Source: Clostridia bacterium
GTDB taxonomy: Bacteria > Bacillota > Clostridia > Christensenellales > Borkfalkiaceae
DNA length: 64,000 nt
NCBI GenBank assembly: GCA_017507045.1
Contig: JAFWBP010000001.1
Location: forward strand, 1-64,000
Direction: 5' to 3'
The notes beneath the pieces are model-generated. The model was given only the letters and a program-made list of their open reading frames with translations. It did not search any database and was not told where the DNA came from. Both the position numbers and the translations under genes were made by a program. This document shows positions 1 through 7,701 of the stretch, one piece after another; the stretch's first letter is position 1; every line of letters begins with the position of its first letter.

Positions 1-234
1 CTTCCTCAGTAGCCTCTTCCTCAACAGCCTCTTCAGCTGCTTCCTCAGTAGCCTCTTCCTCAACAGCCTCTTCAGCTGCTTCCTCAGTAGCCTCTTCCTC
101 AACAGCCTCTTCAGCTGCTTCTTCAGTAGCCTCTTCCTCAACAGCCTCTTCAGCTACTTCCTCAGTAGCCTCTTCCTCAACAGCCTCTTCAGCTGCTTCC
201 TCAGTAGCCTCTTCCTCAACAGCCTCTTCAACTG
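1..234. repeat. Six tandem 39-bp repeats
   Basis: Copies begin at 1, 40, 79, 118, 157 and 196, with a partial seventh from 235. They differ at only a few positions (for example at 118-124 and near 153-156). Each unit encodes 13 residues of the Glu/Ala tail, so changes in copy number keep the frame. Confidence 0.95.
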
Positions 235-445
235 CTTCCTCAGGCTCTTCGGTTACGGCTTCTTCTGCAAGGGCGGCCTTTTCCTTAGCGGCGATCTGTG
301 CCTTCTTCTTCTGCACCTTGGCCTGCAGCGCGATCATTGCGATAACGAGTGCAACGGCGAGCACGGCAATTACGGCGAGGAGAATGAAGAGAATCATATT
401 CTCTTCGAACATCTGCTGAAAATCAGCTAAAAGATTAGTAAACAT
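1..445 (-). CDS. Membrane-anchored Glu/Ala repeat protein (partial)
   Basis: Reading leftwards from the ATG at 445, the protein has a short polar N-terminus, one hydrophobic segment at about residues 18-41, a basic KVQKKK stretch, then an acidic tail built on EEAVEEEATEEA. The tail is made of 13-residue units encoded by 39-bp DNA repeats and runs off the window start, so the C-terminus is unseen. The topology suggests a single-pass inner-membrane protein with the acidic tail in the cytoplasm (positive-inside rule). A Shine-Dalgarno (GGAG) precedes the ATG and a sigma-A promoter lies at 473-501, divergent from the flavoprotein gene. I do not recognise a family. The low-complexity tail could be a flexible linker, with a functional domain beyond the window. 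Confidence 0.75.
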   Translation of the reverse strand, partial: MFTNLLADFQQMFEENMILFILLAVIAVLAVALVIAMIALQAKVQKKKAQIAAKEKAALAEEAVTEEPEEAVEEAVEEEATEEAAEEAVEEEATEEVAEEAVEEEATEEAAEEAVEEEATEEAAEEAVEEEATEEAAEEAVEEEATEE

Positions 446-472
446 AATTGCTTCACATCTCCATTTTTTTTT

Positions 473-501
473 AGTATAACATAAAAAAACGCTCCTGTCA
501 A
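473..501 (-). promoter_or_regulatory. Sigma-A promoter of the Glu/Ala repeat gene
   Basis: On the minus strand TTGACA (496-501) and TATACT (473-478) are separated by 17 bp. It lies back to back with the promoter at 506-534: the two -35 boxes are only 4 bp apart, so two polymerases should not be able to bind at once. Confidence 0.85.
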
Positions 502-505
502 TCCA

Positions 506-534
506 TTGACAAATTTTTTTAGTTGCGTTATGAT
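506..534 (+). promoter_or_regulatory. Sigma-A promoter placing the start at the ATG
   Basis: TTGACA at 506-511, a 17-bp spacer, and TATGAT at 529-534. Transcription would begin near 540-541, which is the A of the ATG at 541, so the mRNA is predicted to be leaderless. No Shine-Dalgarno is present. Confidence 0.85.
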
Positions 535-540
535 AAAAAC

Positions 541-1683
541 ATGCAAAAAGTTATTGTGATTGGCGGTGGGGCGGCAGGAATCGCCAGCGCCGTACATTTG
601 GCAAGGGCAGGGAAAAAGGTTACTATACTTGAAGGGGGCGAGCGCCTCGGGCGCAAGCTTTCCGCCACGGGAAATGGGCAAGGAAATGTTACCAACCTCC
701 ACGTGGATGCAACGCATTACTTTTCGGACGATCTCCCTAAGGTCGCCCGTGCGCTCGCATGCTTCGGTTACCGCGATACGGTAGAATTCCTCGAATCAAT
801 GGGCGGCATTTTCCTTCCGGATAGCCGCGGAAGGGTGTATCCTGCATCCAGGCAGGCTTCCGCCGTTACCGATCTTTTCCGTTTCGAGCTGGAAAGGTTG
901 GGCGTAGAAGTGTATACAGGTGTTCATGTTGAAGAGATTTTTGCGAATTCGAAGCTACGTGTGACGTGGGAGGGCGGTAGCATGTCTGCGGATGCAATTG
1001 TACTGGCGGCAGGGGGGAAGGCTGCGCCCAATTACGGCACGGATGGCTCTGCCTACCGTTTGGCGGAAAAATTCGGGCATACCGTAACGCCGCTTACTCC
1101 TGCGCTCGTGCAGCTCAAATGCGATCCAACCCTGGTGCGAGGGCTGAAAGGGATCCGCATAGAGGGTGGGGTTTGTGTACTGCGCAAGGGAAAGCTTCTC
1201 CATGAAGGGCGTGGCGATGTGCTTTTCACCGAAAGCGGAATTTCCGGTGATGCAATATTCCGTGCCTCCTCATATTGCCGTGATGGCGATGTGCTGGAAA
1301 TTGATCTGCTTCCTGATGTGGATGAGGCACGCCTTGCACGCATTCTTGCGCACGGAGAAGGTGAGCGCACGCTTCTTTGCGTACTGCCGAACGGGCTTTC
1401 TCGCTTCCTTTATAAAAAAGCAAACGGTGATAGATCTTTACTCATTCGCCTCATCAAATGTTTTCCGCTTCCGATCACGGGCAACCTTGGCTTCGTGCGG
1501 GCACAGGTTACAAAGGGTGGGATCCCCCTTGCAGAGACGGATGAAAATTTGCAGAGCGCGTTTTGCAAGGGCCTCTATTTTGCAGGAGAAATCCTCAACG
1601 TAGATGGTGAATGCGGCGGATACAATTTGCAATGGGCGTTTACTTCCGCTTATCTTGCCGCTAAGGGGGTAATCTCGTGCTGA
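541..1683 (+). CDS. HI0933/BaiN-family flavoprotein
   Basis: FAD-dependent oxidoreductase of about 380 residues. The N-terminal Rossmann motif VIGGGAAGIASAVHLA binds the FAD ADP moiety. GNGQGNVTN and the C-terminal FAGEILNVDGECGGYNLQWA block are typical of the HI0933/YhiN/BaiN family. In BaiN the family reduces unsaturated steroid intermediates, but for most members the substrate is unknown, so only a flavin oxidoreductase role is supported. A TTG at 523 extends the frame, but it lies inside the promoter spacer and cannot be in the transcript. ATG 541 is therefore the start and probably the first transcribed codon. The next flavoprotein gene overlaps its 3' end by 7 bp. Confidence 0.85.
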   Translation: MQKVIVIGGGAAGIASAVHLARAGKKVTILEGGERLGRKLSATGNGQGNVTNLHVDATHYFSDDLPKVARALACFGYRDTVEFLESMGGIFLPDSRGRVYPASRQASAVTDLFRFELERLGVEVYTGVHVEEIFANSKLRVTWEGGSMSADAIVLAAGGKAAPNYGTDGSAYRLAEKFGHTVTPLTPALVQLKCDPTLVRGLKGIRIEGGVCVLRKGKLLHEGRGDVLFTESGISGDAIFRASSYCRDGDVLEIDLLPDVDEARLARILAHGEGERTLLCVLPNGLSRFLYKKANGDRSLLIRLIKCFPLPITGNLGFVRAQVTKGGIPLAETDENLQSAFCKGLYFAGEILNVDGECGGYNLQWAFTSAYLAAKGVISC

Positions 1684-3194
1684 CGTTGCATAATCTTACC
1701 CTTCGCCCGCATGAGAAAGAACGTGCGCTCGTAAAGCTCTGCGAGAGGAAGCTGCGCGCTCCCGTAAAATATTTTCGGATCCTCAAAAAATCACTTGATG
1801 CACGCGATAAAGCGGATATCAAGTGGGTATACACTGTGGAATGCTCCGATCGTGAAGAACGAAAGGTAGAAGCGGTTTACGAACAAATTAAGGGTACCAT
1901 GCCCAAGGTCTACATTGCAGGAGCAGGCCCGGCCGGGCTATTTTGCGCCCTGCGCCTTATAAAGCACGGCATACGCCCCGTTATCGTGGAGCGAGGAAAA
2001 GCGGTGGAGGAGCGCGAAGCGGATATCCTTGCTTTTCAGAGGACGGGTGTTCTCAACCCCCACAGCAACGTACAGTTCGGCGAAGGGGGCGCCGGCGCGT
2101 TTTCTGATGGAAAATTGAATACGCAAACGAACAGTCCGCTCAATCGCGAGGTGCTTGAAGGATTCGTGCGTTTCGGTGCACCTGAAGAGGTTGGCTACCT
2201 CGGCAAACCGCACGTTGGAAGCGATAACTTGAAAAAAGTCGTTGCGAACATGCGGCGGTATATCACCGAGCACGGAGGAGAGGTTCGCTTTTCTTCGCAG
2301 CTCACCGATTTTGAAGTGAAAGACGGAAAGCTTTCCGCAGTGTATATCAACGGTACGCGCGAGGAAGCGGATGCATTGGTGCTTGCCGTAGGGCACAGCG
2401 CGCGCGATACCTTTGAGCTACTACTTAGAAAGGGCATATACATTGAACAAAAGGAGTTTGCCGTAGGAGTGCGCATCGAGCATTTGCAATCGGTAATTGG
2501 CAAGGCGCAGTACGGTGCAAGTTACGCCGCACTTCCACCTGCGGAATATAAGCTCGTTTCGCATGCGGCAGAGCGCGCAGTATTCACCTTCTGCATGTGC
2601 CCGGGCGGCGTCGTAATTCCCTCGGCCTCTGAAGAGGGCGGCGTTGTTACCAACGGCATGAGCTACTTTGCACGCGATGGTAAAAATGCAAACTCTGCGC
2701 TCGTAGTGCAGGTGAAGAAAGAGGATTTTGAAAGCGAGCATCCGCTGGCCGGCATCGCTTTCCAAAGAAAGCTCGAGCAAGCGGCGTTCCGTGCCGGCGG
2801 ATGCGATTATAAAGCGCCCGTTCAGCTCGTAGGTGATTTTCTTGCGGGGAAAGAAAGCTACTATTTCGGAGAAGTTCACCCTACCCATGCCCGCGGTACA
2901 GCCTTCGCGCCCGTGGAAGCCTACCTTCCAAAGCTCTTTACTGAGAGCCTCAAAGCAGGAATTTTGGATATGAATGGAAGGCTTTCGGGCTTTGCCGCGT
3001 ACGATGCGGTGCTCACGGGGGTGGAATCGCGCACAAGCTCGCCCTTGCGCATTTTGCGCGGGGAGAACTTCGAAGCGGTGAACTTTGCCGGCATCTACCC
3101 CTGCGGTGAAGGATGTGGCTATGCAGGCGGCATCACCTCTGCCGCCGCAGATGGGATCCGCATTGCCTACGCCATCGCGCGTAAATATTTTTAA
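1677..3194 (+). CDS. COG2509-type FAD-dependent dehydrogenase
   Basis: Predicted flavoprotein of 505 residues. An N-terminal alpha/beta domain of about 85 residues precedes the FAD-binding motif VYIAGAGPAGLFCALRLI (residues ~91-108). The segment NVQFGEGGAGAFSDGKLNT and a C-terminal GEGCGYAGGITSAAADG block match the uncharacterised FAD-dependent dehydrogenase family COG2509. The GTG start at 1677 overlaps the preceding stop and has an AAGGGGG ribosome site 7 nt upstream, so the two flavoprotein genes are translationally coupled and probably share an oxidoreductase pathway. The substrate is unknown. Confidence 0.85.
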   Translation: MLTLHNLTLRPHEKERALVKLCERKLRAPVKYFRILKKSLDARDKADIKWVYTVECSDREERKVEAVYEQIKGTMPKVYIAGAGPAGLFCALRLIKHGIRPVIVERGKAVEEREADILAFQRTGVLNPHSNVQFGEGGAGAFSDGKLNTQTNSPLNREVLEGFVRFGAPEEVGYLGKPHVGSDNLKKVVANMRRYITEHGGEVRFSSQLTDFEVKDGKLSAVYINGTREEADALVLAVGHSARDTFELLLRKGIYIEQKEFAVGVRIEHLQSVIGKAQYGASYAALPPAEYKLVSHAAERAVFTFCMCPGGVVIPSASEEGGVVTNGMSYFARDGKNANSALVVQVKKEDFESEHPLAGIAFQRKLEQAAFRAGGCDYKAPVQLVGDFLAGKESYYFGEVHPTHARGTAFAPVEAYLPKLFTESLKAGILDMNGRLSGFAAYDAVLTGVESRTSSPLRILRGENFEAVNFAGIYPCGEGCGYAGGITSAAADGIRIAYAIARKYF

Positions 3195-3282
3195 GATAGG
3201 CAACGGCAACCCTGCGTGAAATGTATTCGTGCTTTTTAATTTCTTTTTATTTCTTCTTCACAAATTTATCACTTTGAAGCGA

Positions 3283-3345
3283 TACAATAAAAGCGTAAAT
3301 TGAGGCAGTTTTTCTGCAAGCAACCTACGCTTATTTTTTCCTTCT
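3283..3345 (+). other. Structured intergenic element, terminator or small RNA
   Basis: A TACAAT (-10-like) at 3283-3288 is followed by AAGCGTA ... TACGCTT arms enclosing a nested GGCAG/CTGC hairpin and then ATTTTTT. Most simply it is the terminator of the flavoprotein pair. The -10-like box would also allow a transcript of about 50 nt, but no good -35 is seen at 17 bp. The rest of 3195-3417 holds nothing else apart from the next terminator. Confidence 0.4.
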
Positions 3346-3366
3346 TAAGTTTTTATACACTTCTCT

Positions 3367-3404
3367 TAGCAAAGCGCTCTCCTTCGTGGAGAGCGCTTTG
3401 CTGT
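3367..3404. terminator. Bidirectional terminator between convergent genes
   Basis: GCAAAGCGCTCTC and its perfect complement flank a 6-nt loop between the flavoprotein pair and the convergent tmcAL gene. T-rich stretches follow in both directions. Confidence 0.8.
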
Positions 3405-3417
3405 ATTTTGCGTTGTA

Positions 3418-4605
3418 TTACACGAACTGCGTATCAAAATCTCCGGTGTGCGTGCCCGAAAGGGCATTATAGAGATCGTTGGCGCGCGAATCCATCAAAA
3501 AGCAGGCGAGAGCATCCCTTTTGAGAAGGGAAAAATCACTTTTTCGTGCAATTAGTGGGAACGTGCCCTGTGCAAGCGCGGAGAGCAACTCTTCTGCGCC
3601 CTCCTTCTTTACGGCGAGCATATGGCAGTAGAGGGGAGCAGAGAGAAAACTTTTCACTTCTTTCAAGCGAATTCCAAGGAAGTTCTGCATAACGATGCGC
3701 TTGATGCGCGAACGGGTGTAGCGCTTGGAAACAACCTTCTCAAGCATTCCATAAAAAGTGGGATTGGTGCGCGCCATCGTGCGGATCCTGTTTTCAAGCC
3801 CCTCCGAGCAATCGGGCGTAAGCGCTATTTCTTCTTCGCTGTTGCTTAAAAGCGCGCAAAGGGCGGCTACTTCGTAATCAAGTGCCCGATAGTTGCGTGC
3901 ATCGGCATATACGTGCGCAGGGAGATTTCTCTTGAGCGCCCGCCTTGCCCGAAAGCCGTTTTTGCCAAGCACAGAGCGCAGTGCCGTTGCAGAGGAGAAA
4001 TCTTTCAAAATGGAAGTATCGGCATATCCTGCGCCTCTTCTCACAATGGGAAGGGGTACCATGTCTGCATTCTCGGCCAAGATAGCGCGGCAATATTCGG
4101 TGCCAAGTAGGTTGTTGGGTGAAGTGAGCAGGGTTTCATCCACATCTGAATTGAGCGCAAGAAGCGTTTGCATGCGTGCCACCTTATAGGAAGTACCTTC
4201 CTTCATCTGTGCCTTGAGCGCGGCCCTGAATGCCTTATCTTCGTGCAACATGGCGCGGGCGGCGCGCAGAAAGTCTTCTGCGTTTCCGCTCTCACTGCCG
4301 AAAGCAAGCACTTTCACAGCGGGAATGGAGGCAAGAATATGCACGGCGCCGCGTGCGAACAGTTCGGCAGGAGCCGTTGCAAACGCTGCGGGAAGTTCGA
4401 TCACGGCGTCCGCGCCGCTCATCACGGCGTGGCGTGCGCGAGTGTACTTCCCGAAAACGGCGGCATCTCCCCGCTGGGTAAAGTTTCCGCTCATGATGCA
4501 CAAAATCTTATCACACCCCGAAAGGCGGCGGATTTCCTCAAGCTGATATCGGTGGCCGTTGTGAAAGGGGTTATATTCACAAATTACTGCGCAAATTTTC
4601 ATCAA
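3418..4605 (-). CDS. tmcAL: tRNA(Met) cytidine acetate ligase TmcAL
   Basis: 395 residues, usual length for the family formerly called YlbM. The N-terminal nucleotidyltransferase-like block CAVICEYNPFHNGH carries the HxGH-type ATP site, followed by MSGNFTQRGDAAVFGKYTRA. TmcAL activates acetate with ATP and forms N4-acetylcytidine at the wobble position of elongator tRNA-Met. It needs free acetate, which fits the divergent acetate pathway genes pta-ackA next door, though that may be coincidence. Two ATG codons are adjacent at the start; the first has AGGGA 6 nt upstream. The gene is convergent with the COG2509 gene. Confidence 0.9.
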   Translation of the reverse strand: MMKICAVICEYNPFHNGHRYQLEEIRRLSGCDKILCIMSGNFTQRGDAAVFGKYTRARHAVMSGADAVIELPAAFATAPAELFARGAVHILASIPAVKVLAFGSESGNAEDFLRAARAMLHEDKAFRAALKAQMKEGTSYKVARMQTLLALNSDVDETLLTSPNNLLGTEYCRAILAENADMVPLPIVRRGAGYADTSILKDFSSATALRSVLGKNGFRARRALKRNLPAHVYADARNYRALDYEVAALCALLSNSEEEIALTPDCSEGLENRIRTMARTNPTFYGMLEKVVSKRYTRSRIKRIVMQNFLGIRLKEVKSFLSAPLYCHMLAVKKEGAEELLSALAQGTFPLIARKSDFSLLKRDALACFLMDSRANDLYNALSGTHTGDFDTQFV

Positions 4606-4621
4606 TTATCCCTGCTTGTTC

Positions 4622-4650
4622 TTTACAATTTCCCGTAAAAGGTGTATAAT
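4622..4650 (+). promoter_or_regulatory. Sigma-A promoter of pta-ackA
   Basis: TTTACA (4622-4627), 17-bp spacer, TATAAT (4645-4650). The leader to the pta ATG is about 80 nt and contains the palindrome AAAGGATATTCCTTT at 4666-4680. Confidence 0.85.
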
Positions 4651-4735
4651 GTGAGTAGAATTCAAAAGGATATTCCTTTACGTTGTTATTATACACGAAA
4701 CGCAAGGAAAAATAAAGAGTTTTACGGAGTAAATT

Positions 4736-5728
4736 ATGGCAATTGTAGATGTGATCAAGGCAAAGGCGGCGGCTAGGAACAAAAAGATCGTTCTCTGCGA
4801 GGGCGAGGATTCTCGCGTTGTTCGCGCCGCGGCGGACTGCGTGAAAGAGGGCGTAGCACAGATCGTCCTTCTCGGAAACGAAGAGGAGATCAAGGCAAAC
4901 AATCCTGAAATAGATCTTACGGGCGTGGAGATCGTAGATCCCGCAACTTCGCCCAGGCTTGCAGAATATGCGGCGCTCCTTTATAACCTCCGCAAAGCAA
5001 AAGGAATGACGGAGGAACAGGCAGAGATTCAGGCTAAGGATGCCACCTTCTTCGGGGCGCTCATGCTCAAAGCAGGTGATGTAGACGGCCTTGTTTCGGG
5101 CGCCTGCCATTCCACGGCGAATACACTTCGCCCCGGGCTTCAGATCGTGAAAACGGCTCCCGGCGTTAGCTCCGTTTCCAGCTTCAACTTAATGGTGGCA
5201 CCCATGTCCGGAAATCAGTACTGTGAAGACGGGATGTTGGTGTTTGCTGATTGCGGCCTCAACCCCACATACACGGCAGAAGGGCTTGCTGACTGTGCGA
5301 TCGCAACTGCGAAGAGCGCGAAGGAAATCGCCGGTCTCGAGCCGCGCGTTGCAATGCTTTCCTTCTCTACGAAGGGCAGCGCCAAGCATGATCTCGTTAC
5401 CAACGTGCAGGAAGCAACGAAGATCGCAAAAGAGAAAGCGCCCGAGCTTGCTCTTGAAGGAGAGCTGCAGTTCGATGCGGCGATGGTGCCTTCCGTTGCC
5501 GCACTCAAGGCGCCCGGATCCAAAGTGGCAGGCAGAGCAAACGTGCTCATCTTCCCCGATCTCCAATCCGGTAATATCGGCTATAAAATTGCAGAACGCC
5601 TCGGCGGCTTCCAGGCGATCGGTCCCATCTGCCAGGGCTTTGCCAAGCCCCTCAACGATCTCTCCCGCGGTTGCAAATCGGAAGATATCGTTTGCGCCGT
5701 TGCGATTACGGCGCTTCAGGCAGAGTAA
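4736..5728 (+). CDS. pta: Phosphate acetyltransferase
   Basis: 330 residues, the length of the short, single-domain Pta of Firmicutes. It converts acetyl-CoA and phosphate to acetyl-phosphate and CoA in the cytoplasm. Family hallmarks are the N-terminal VLCEGEDSRVVRAA, the SGACHSTANTLRPGLQIV block and the C-terminal VLIFPDLQSGNIGYKIAERL segment. ACGGAG lies 7 nt before the ATG. It heads an operon with ackA 25 bp downstream, the standard fermentative module giving one ATP per acetyl-CoA. Confidence 0.95.
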   Translation: MAIVDVIKAKAAARNKKIVLCEGEDSRVVRAAADCVKEGVAQIVLLGNEEEIKANNPEIDLTGVEIVDPATSPRLAEYAALLYNLRKAKGMTEEQAEIQAKDATFFGALMLKAGDVDGLVSGACHSTANTLRPGLQIVKTAPGVSSVSSFNLMVAPMSGNQYCEDGMLVFADCGLNPTYTAEGLADCAIATAKSAKEIAGLEPRVAMLSFSTKGSAKHDLVTNVQEATKIAKEKAPELALEGELQFDAAMVPSVAALKAPGSKVAGRANVLIFPDLQSGNIGYKIAERLGGFQAIGPICQGFAKPLNDLSRGCKSEDIVCAVAITALQAE

Positions 5729-5753
5729 TAATAAAAACATTTGAGGTGATATC

Positions 5754-6947
5754 ATGAAAATTCTCGTTATCAATGCGGGGAGCTCCTCGCTCAAGTACCA
5801 ACTTATCGATATGGAGAACGAATCCGTCCTTGCCAAGGGCGGTTGTGAGCGCATCGGAATTCCCGGTGGCAAGCTCATTCACAAAGCAAACGGTAAAGAA
5901 TTCGTCATTGAAAAGGAGATGCCCAATCATACCGTTGCAATCTCCCTCGTGCTTGAGGAGCTCGTAGATGAAACTGCAGGCGTCATTAAATCCATGGATG
6001 AGATTGATGCTGTAGGCCACCGTGTGGTTGCTTCGGGCGAGGCGTTCAAGAAGACGACGCTTGTAGACGACGCGGTCATGGTTACCATGGATGAGATCGC
6101 AGAGCTTGCACCACTCCATAACCCGGCGGCAATTTTGGGCGTGAATGCCTGCCGTGCGGTTATGCCGAATAAGAAGATGGCGCTGGTATTCGATACCTCC
6201 TTCCACGCTACCATGCCCGATTATGCTTACATGTACGCCATTGATTACGCCGATTATCAGGAATACAAAGTGAGAAGATACGGCGCGCACGGCACCTCGC
6301 ACAAGTTTGTTGCAGGCGAAGCGGCACGCTTTTTGGGGAAGGCTCCCGAGGAGCTTAAAATTGTTACCTGCCACCTCGGCAACGGCTCTTCCATCTCCGC
6401 GGTGAAGGGTGGCAAATGCATCGATACTTCTATGGGATTCACGCCGCTTGCAGGCGTTCCCATGGGCACGCGCAGCGGCGATATCGACGTTGCGGCAATC
6501 AACTTCATCTGCAACAAGAAGGGTATGGATCTCAACGAAGGGCTCACCTATCTCAACAAGAAGAGCGGTGTGCTTGGTATCTCGGGCGTTTCTTCCGATT
6601 TCAGAGATCTCATTGCGGCGAAAGAAGCGGGCAACGATAGAGCGCGCCTCGCCCTTGATATGTTCGGCTATGGCTGCAAAAAGTACCTCGGCGCATACAT
6701 GGCGGCGCTCGGTGGGCTTGATGCAATCGTCTTCACGGCAGGAATCGGCGAAAACACGCCTTCCGTTCGCGCTGCCGTTGTTTCGGATATGGAAGCTTTC
6801 GGTATTAAATTAGATGCTGAAAAGAACGCCATAAAGAATAACGGTGCCATCCGTGATATCTCTGCAGCGGATTCCAAGGTGCGTATCCTCGTGATTCCCA
6901 CGAATGAAGAGCTCGTGATCGCACGTGAGACGGCCGCTCTCCTTTGA
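5754..6947 (+). CDS. ackA: Acetate kinase
   Basis: 397 residues, full length for AckA. It transfers phosphate from acetyl-phosphate to ADP, giving acetate and ATP. It has the N-terminal phosphate motif VINAGSSSLKYQL, the RYGAHGTSHK block, GNGSSISAV, GVPMGTRSGDIDVA and the C-terminal TAGIGENTP and TNEELVIARET blocks. GAGGTG precedes the ATG. It is the second gene of the pta-ackA operon; together they drain acetyl-CoA to acetate, as in many gut fermenters. Confidence 0.96.
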   Translation: MKILVINAGSSSLKYQLIDMENESVLAKGGCERIGIPGGKLIHKANGKEFVIEKEMPNHTVAISLVLEELVDETAGVIKSMDEIDAVGHRVVASGEAFKKTTLVDDAVMVTMDEIAELAPLHNPAAILGVNACRAVMPNKKMALVFDTSFHATMPDYAYMYAIDYADYQEYKVRRYGAHGTSHKFVAGEAARFLGKAPEELKIVTCHLGNGSSISAVKGGKCIDTSMGFTPLAGVPMGTRSGDIDVAAINFICNKKGMDLNEGLTYLNKKSGVLGISGVSSDFRDLIAAKEAGNDRARLALDMFGYGCKKYLGAYMAALGGLDAIVFTAGIGENTPSVRAAVVSDMEAFGIKLDAEKNAIKNNGAIRDISAADSKVRILVIPTNEELVIARETAALL

Positions 6948-6983
6948 TTTTTCGCAAATTTACAAATAAAGCGCAAAAATCGG

Positions 6984-7012
6984 TTGACAAACCTATATAA
7001 ATATCCTATACT
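6984..7012 (+). promoter_or_regulatory. Sigma-A promoter of yceD-rpmF
   Basis: TTGACA (6984-6989), 17-bp spacer, TATACT (7007-7012). The ATG at 7023 is only 10 nt beyond the -10, so the 5' leader would be about 0-5 nt. No Shine-Dalgarno is visible. Confidence 0.8.
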
Positions 7013-7022
7013 TTTTAAGTCA

Positions 7023-7427
7023 ATGATTCCTGATATCGATGTGCGGAGCCTTTTGGCGAAGAAAATCTACGTGGGAACGCTCGTTTTTGAGTACGAGCCG
7101 GAGGAAGATATCCTCGATATTCCCTATACCAAGTTCTCTTCTCCCGTGAAAGCGGAGCTTCGCTACGAAATCTTCGAGGATAACTCGGTGGAAGTGAAAG
7201 GGAGCATCACGTTTTCCCTCAAGGGCGCGTGTTCGCGGTGCTTGGAGCCTGCGGAAAAGTGCTATACGGAGGAAGTGGAGGCGCTCTTTGAAACACCCGA
7301 GGGCGATGGCGAGACGTACGGCTATCAACACGTCGTAAAGCTCAACGAGTTCCTTCGGGATGCGCTCTTATTTGCGCTTCCTTCGCGCCTCCTCTGCGGG
7401 AACTGCGGCGATCCCGACGGGGAATAA
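7023..7427 (+). CDS. YceD family (DUF177) protein
   Basis: 134 residues from the ATG at 7023. The central CSRCLEP and the C-terminal CGNCGDPDGE Cys motifs with acidic surroundings match the YceD/DUF177 family, small proteins encoded before rpmF in most bacteria and linked to 23S rRNA handling and ribosome assembly. The gene lies 32 bp before rpmF, the conserved arrangement. Upstream in-frame codons fall inside the promoter and are excluded. The predicted mRNA has almost no leader. Confidence 0.85.
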   Translation: MIPDIDVRSLLAKKIYVGTLVFEYEPEEDILDIPYTKFSSPVKAELRYEIFEDNSVEVKGSITFSLKGACSRCLEPAEKCYTEEVEALFETPEGDGETYGYQHVVKLNEFLRDALLFALPSRLLCGNCGDPDGE

Positions 7428-7459
7428 TCAAACGGAAAAAATCGAAAAGAGGTGGAAAT

Positions 7460-7651
7460 ATGGCAGTACCCAAGCGTAAACAGTCGAAGAGCAGAACCGC
7501 AAAGAGGTTCGCGAACTACAAGGCAACGGCGGCTACGCTCGTCGAGTGCCCGCATTGCCACGAGCAGAAAGTCGCGCACAGAGTTTGCAAGAACTGCGGC
7601 TTTTACGACGGAAAGGAAGTCGTAGCTCAGGCTGAAGAGAAGAAAGCATAA
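7460..7651 (+). CDS. rpmF: Ribosomal protein bL32
   Basis: 63 residues. It starts [16 protein letters not shown], the basic tail that threads into the 50S subunit, and carries a four-cysteine zinc ribbon (CPHCHEQ ... [12 protein letters not shown]), so it is the zinc-containing form. GAGGTGG lies just before the ATG. It is co-transcribed with the YceD-like gene and followed at once by a strong terminator. Confidence 0.97.
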   Translation: MAVPKRKQSKSRTAKRFANYKATAATLVECPHCHEQKVAHRVCKNCGFYDGKEVVAQAEEKKA

Positions 7652-7658
7652 CCAAAGA

Positions 7659-7682
7659 GGCGGACATAAGTCCGCCTTTTTT
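7659..7682 (+). terminator. Intrinsic terminator of yceD-rpmF
   Basis: GGCGGAC, an ATAA loop and GTCCGCC are followed by six T residues. Confidence 0.92.
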
Positions 7683-7701
7683 ACAAATTTATAGGAGTAA
7701 C

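Noticed and set aside
1-234. Regular repeats as a CRISPR array
   Set aside because: The units are contiguous with no unique spacers and encode a continuous low-complexity protein.
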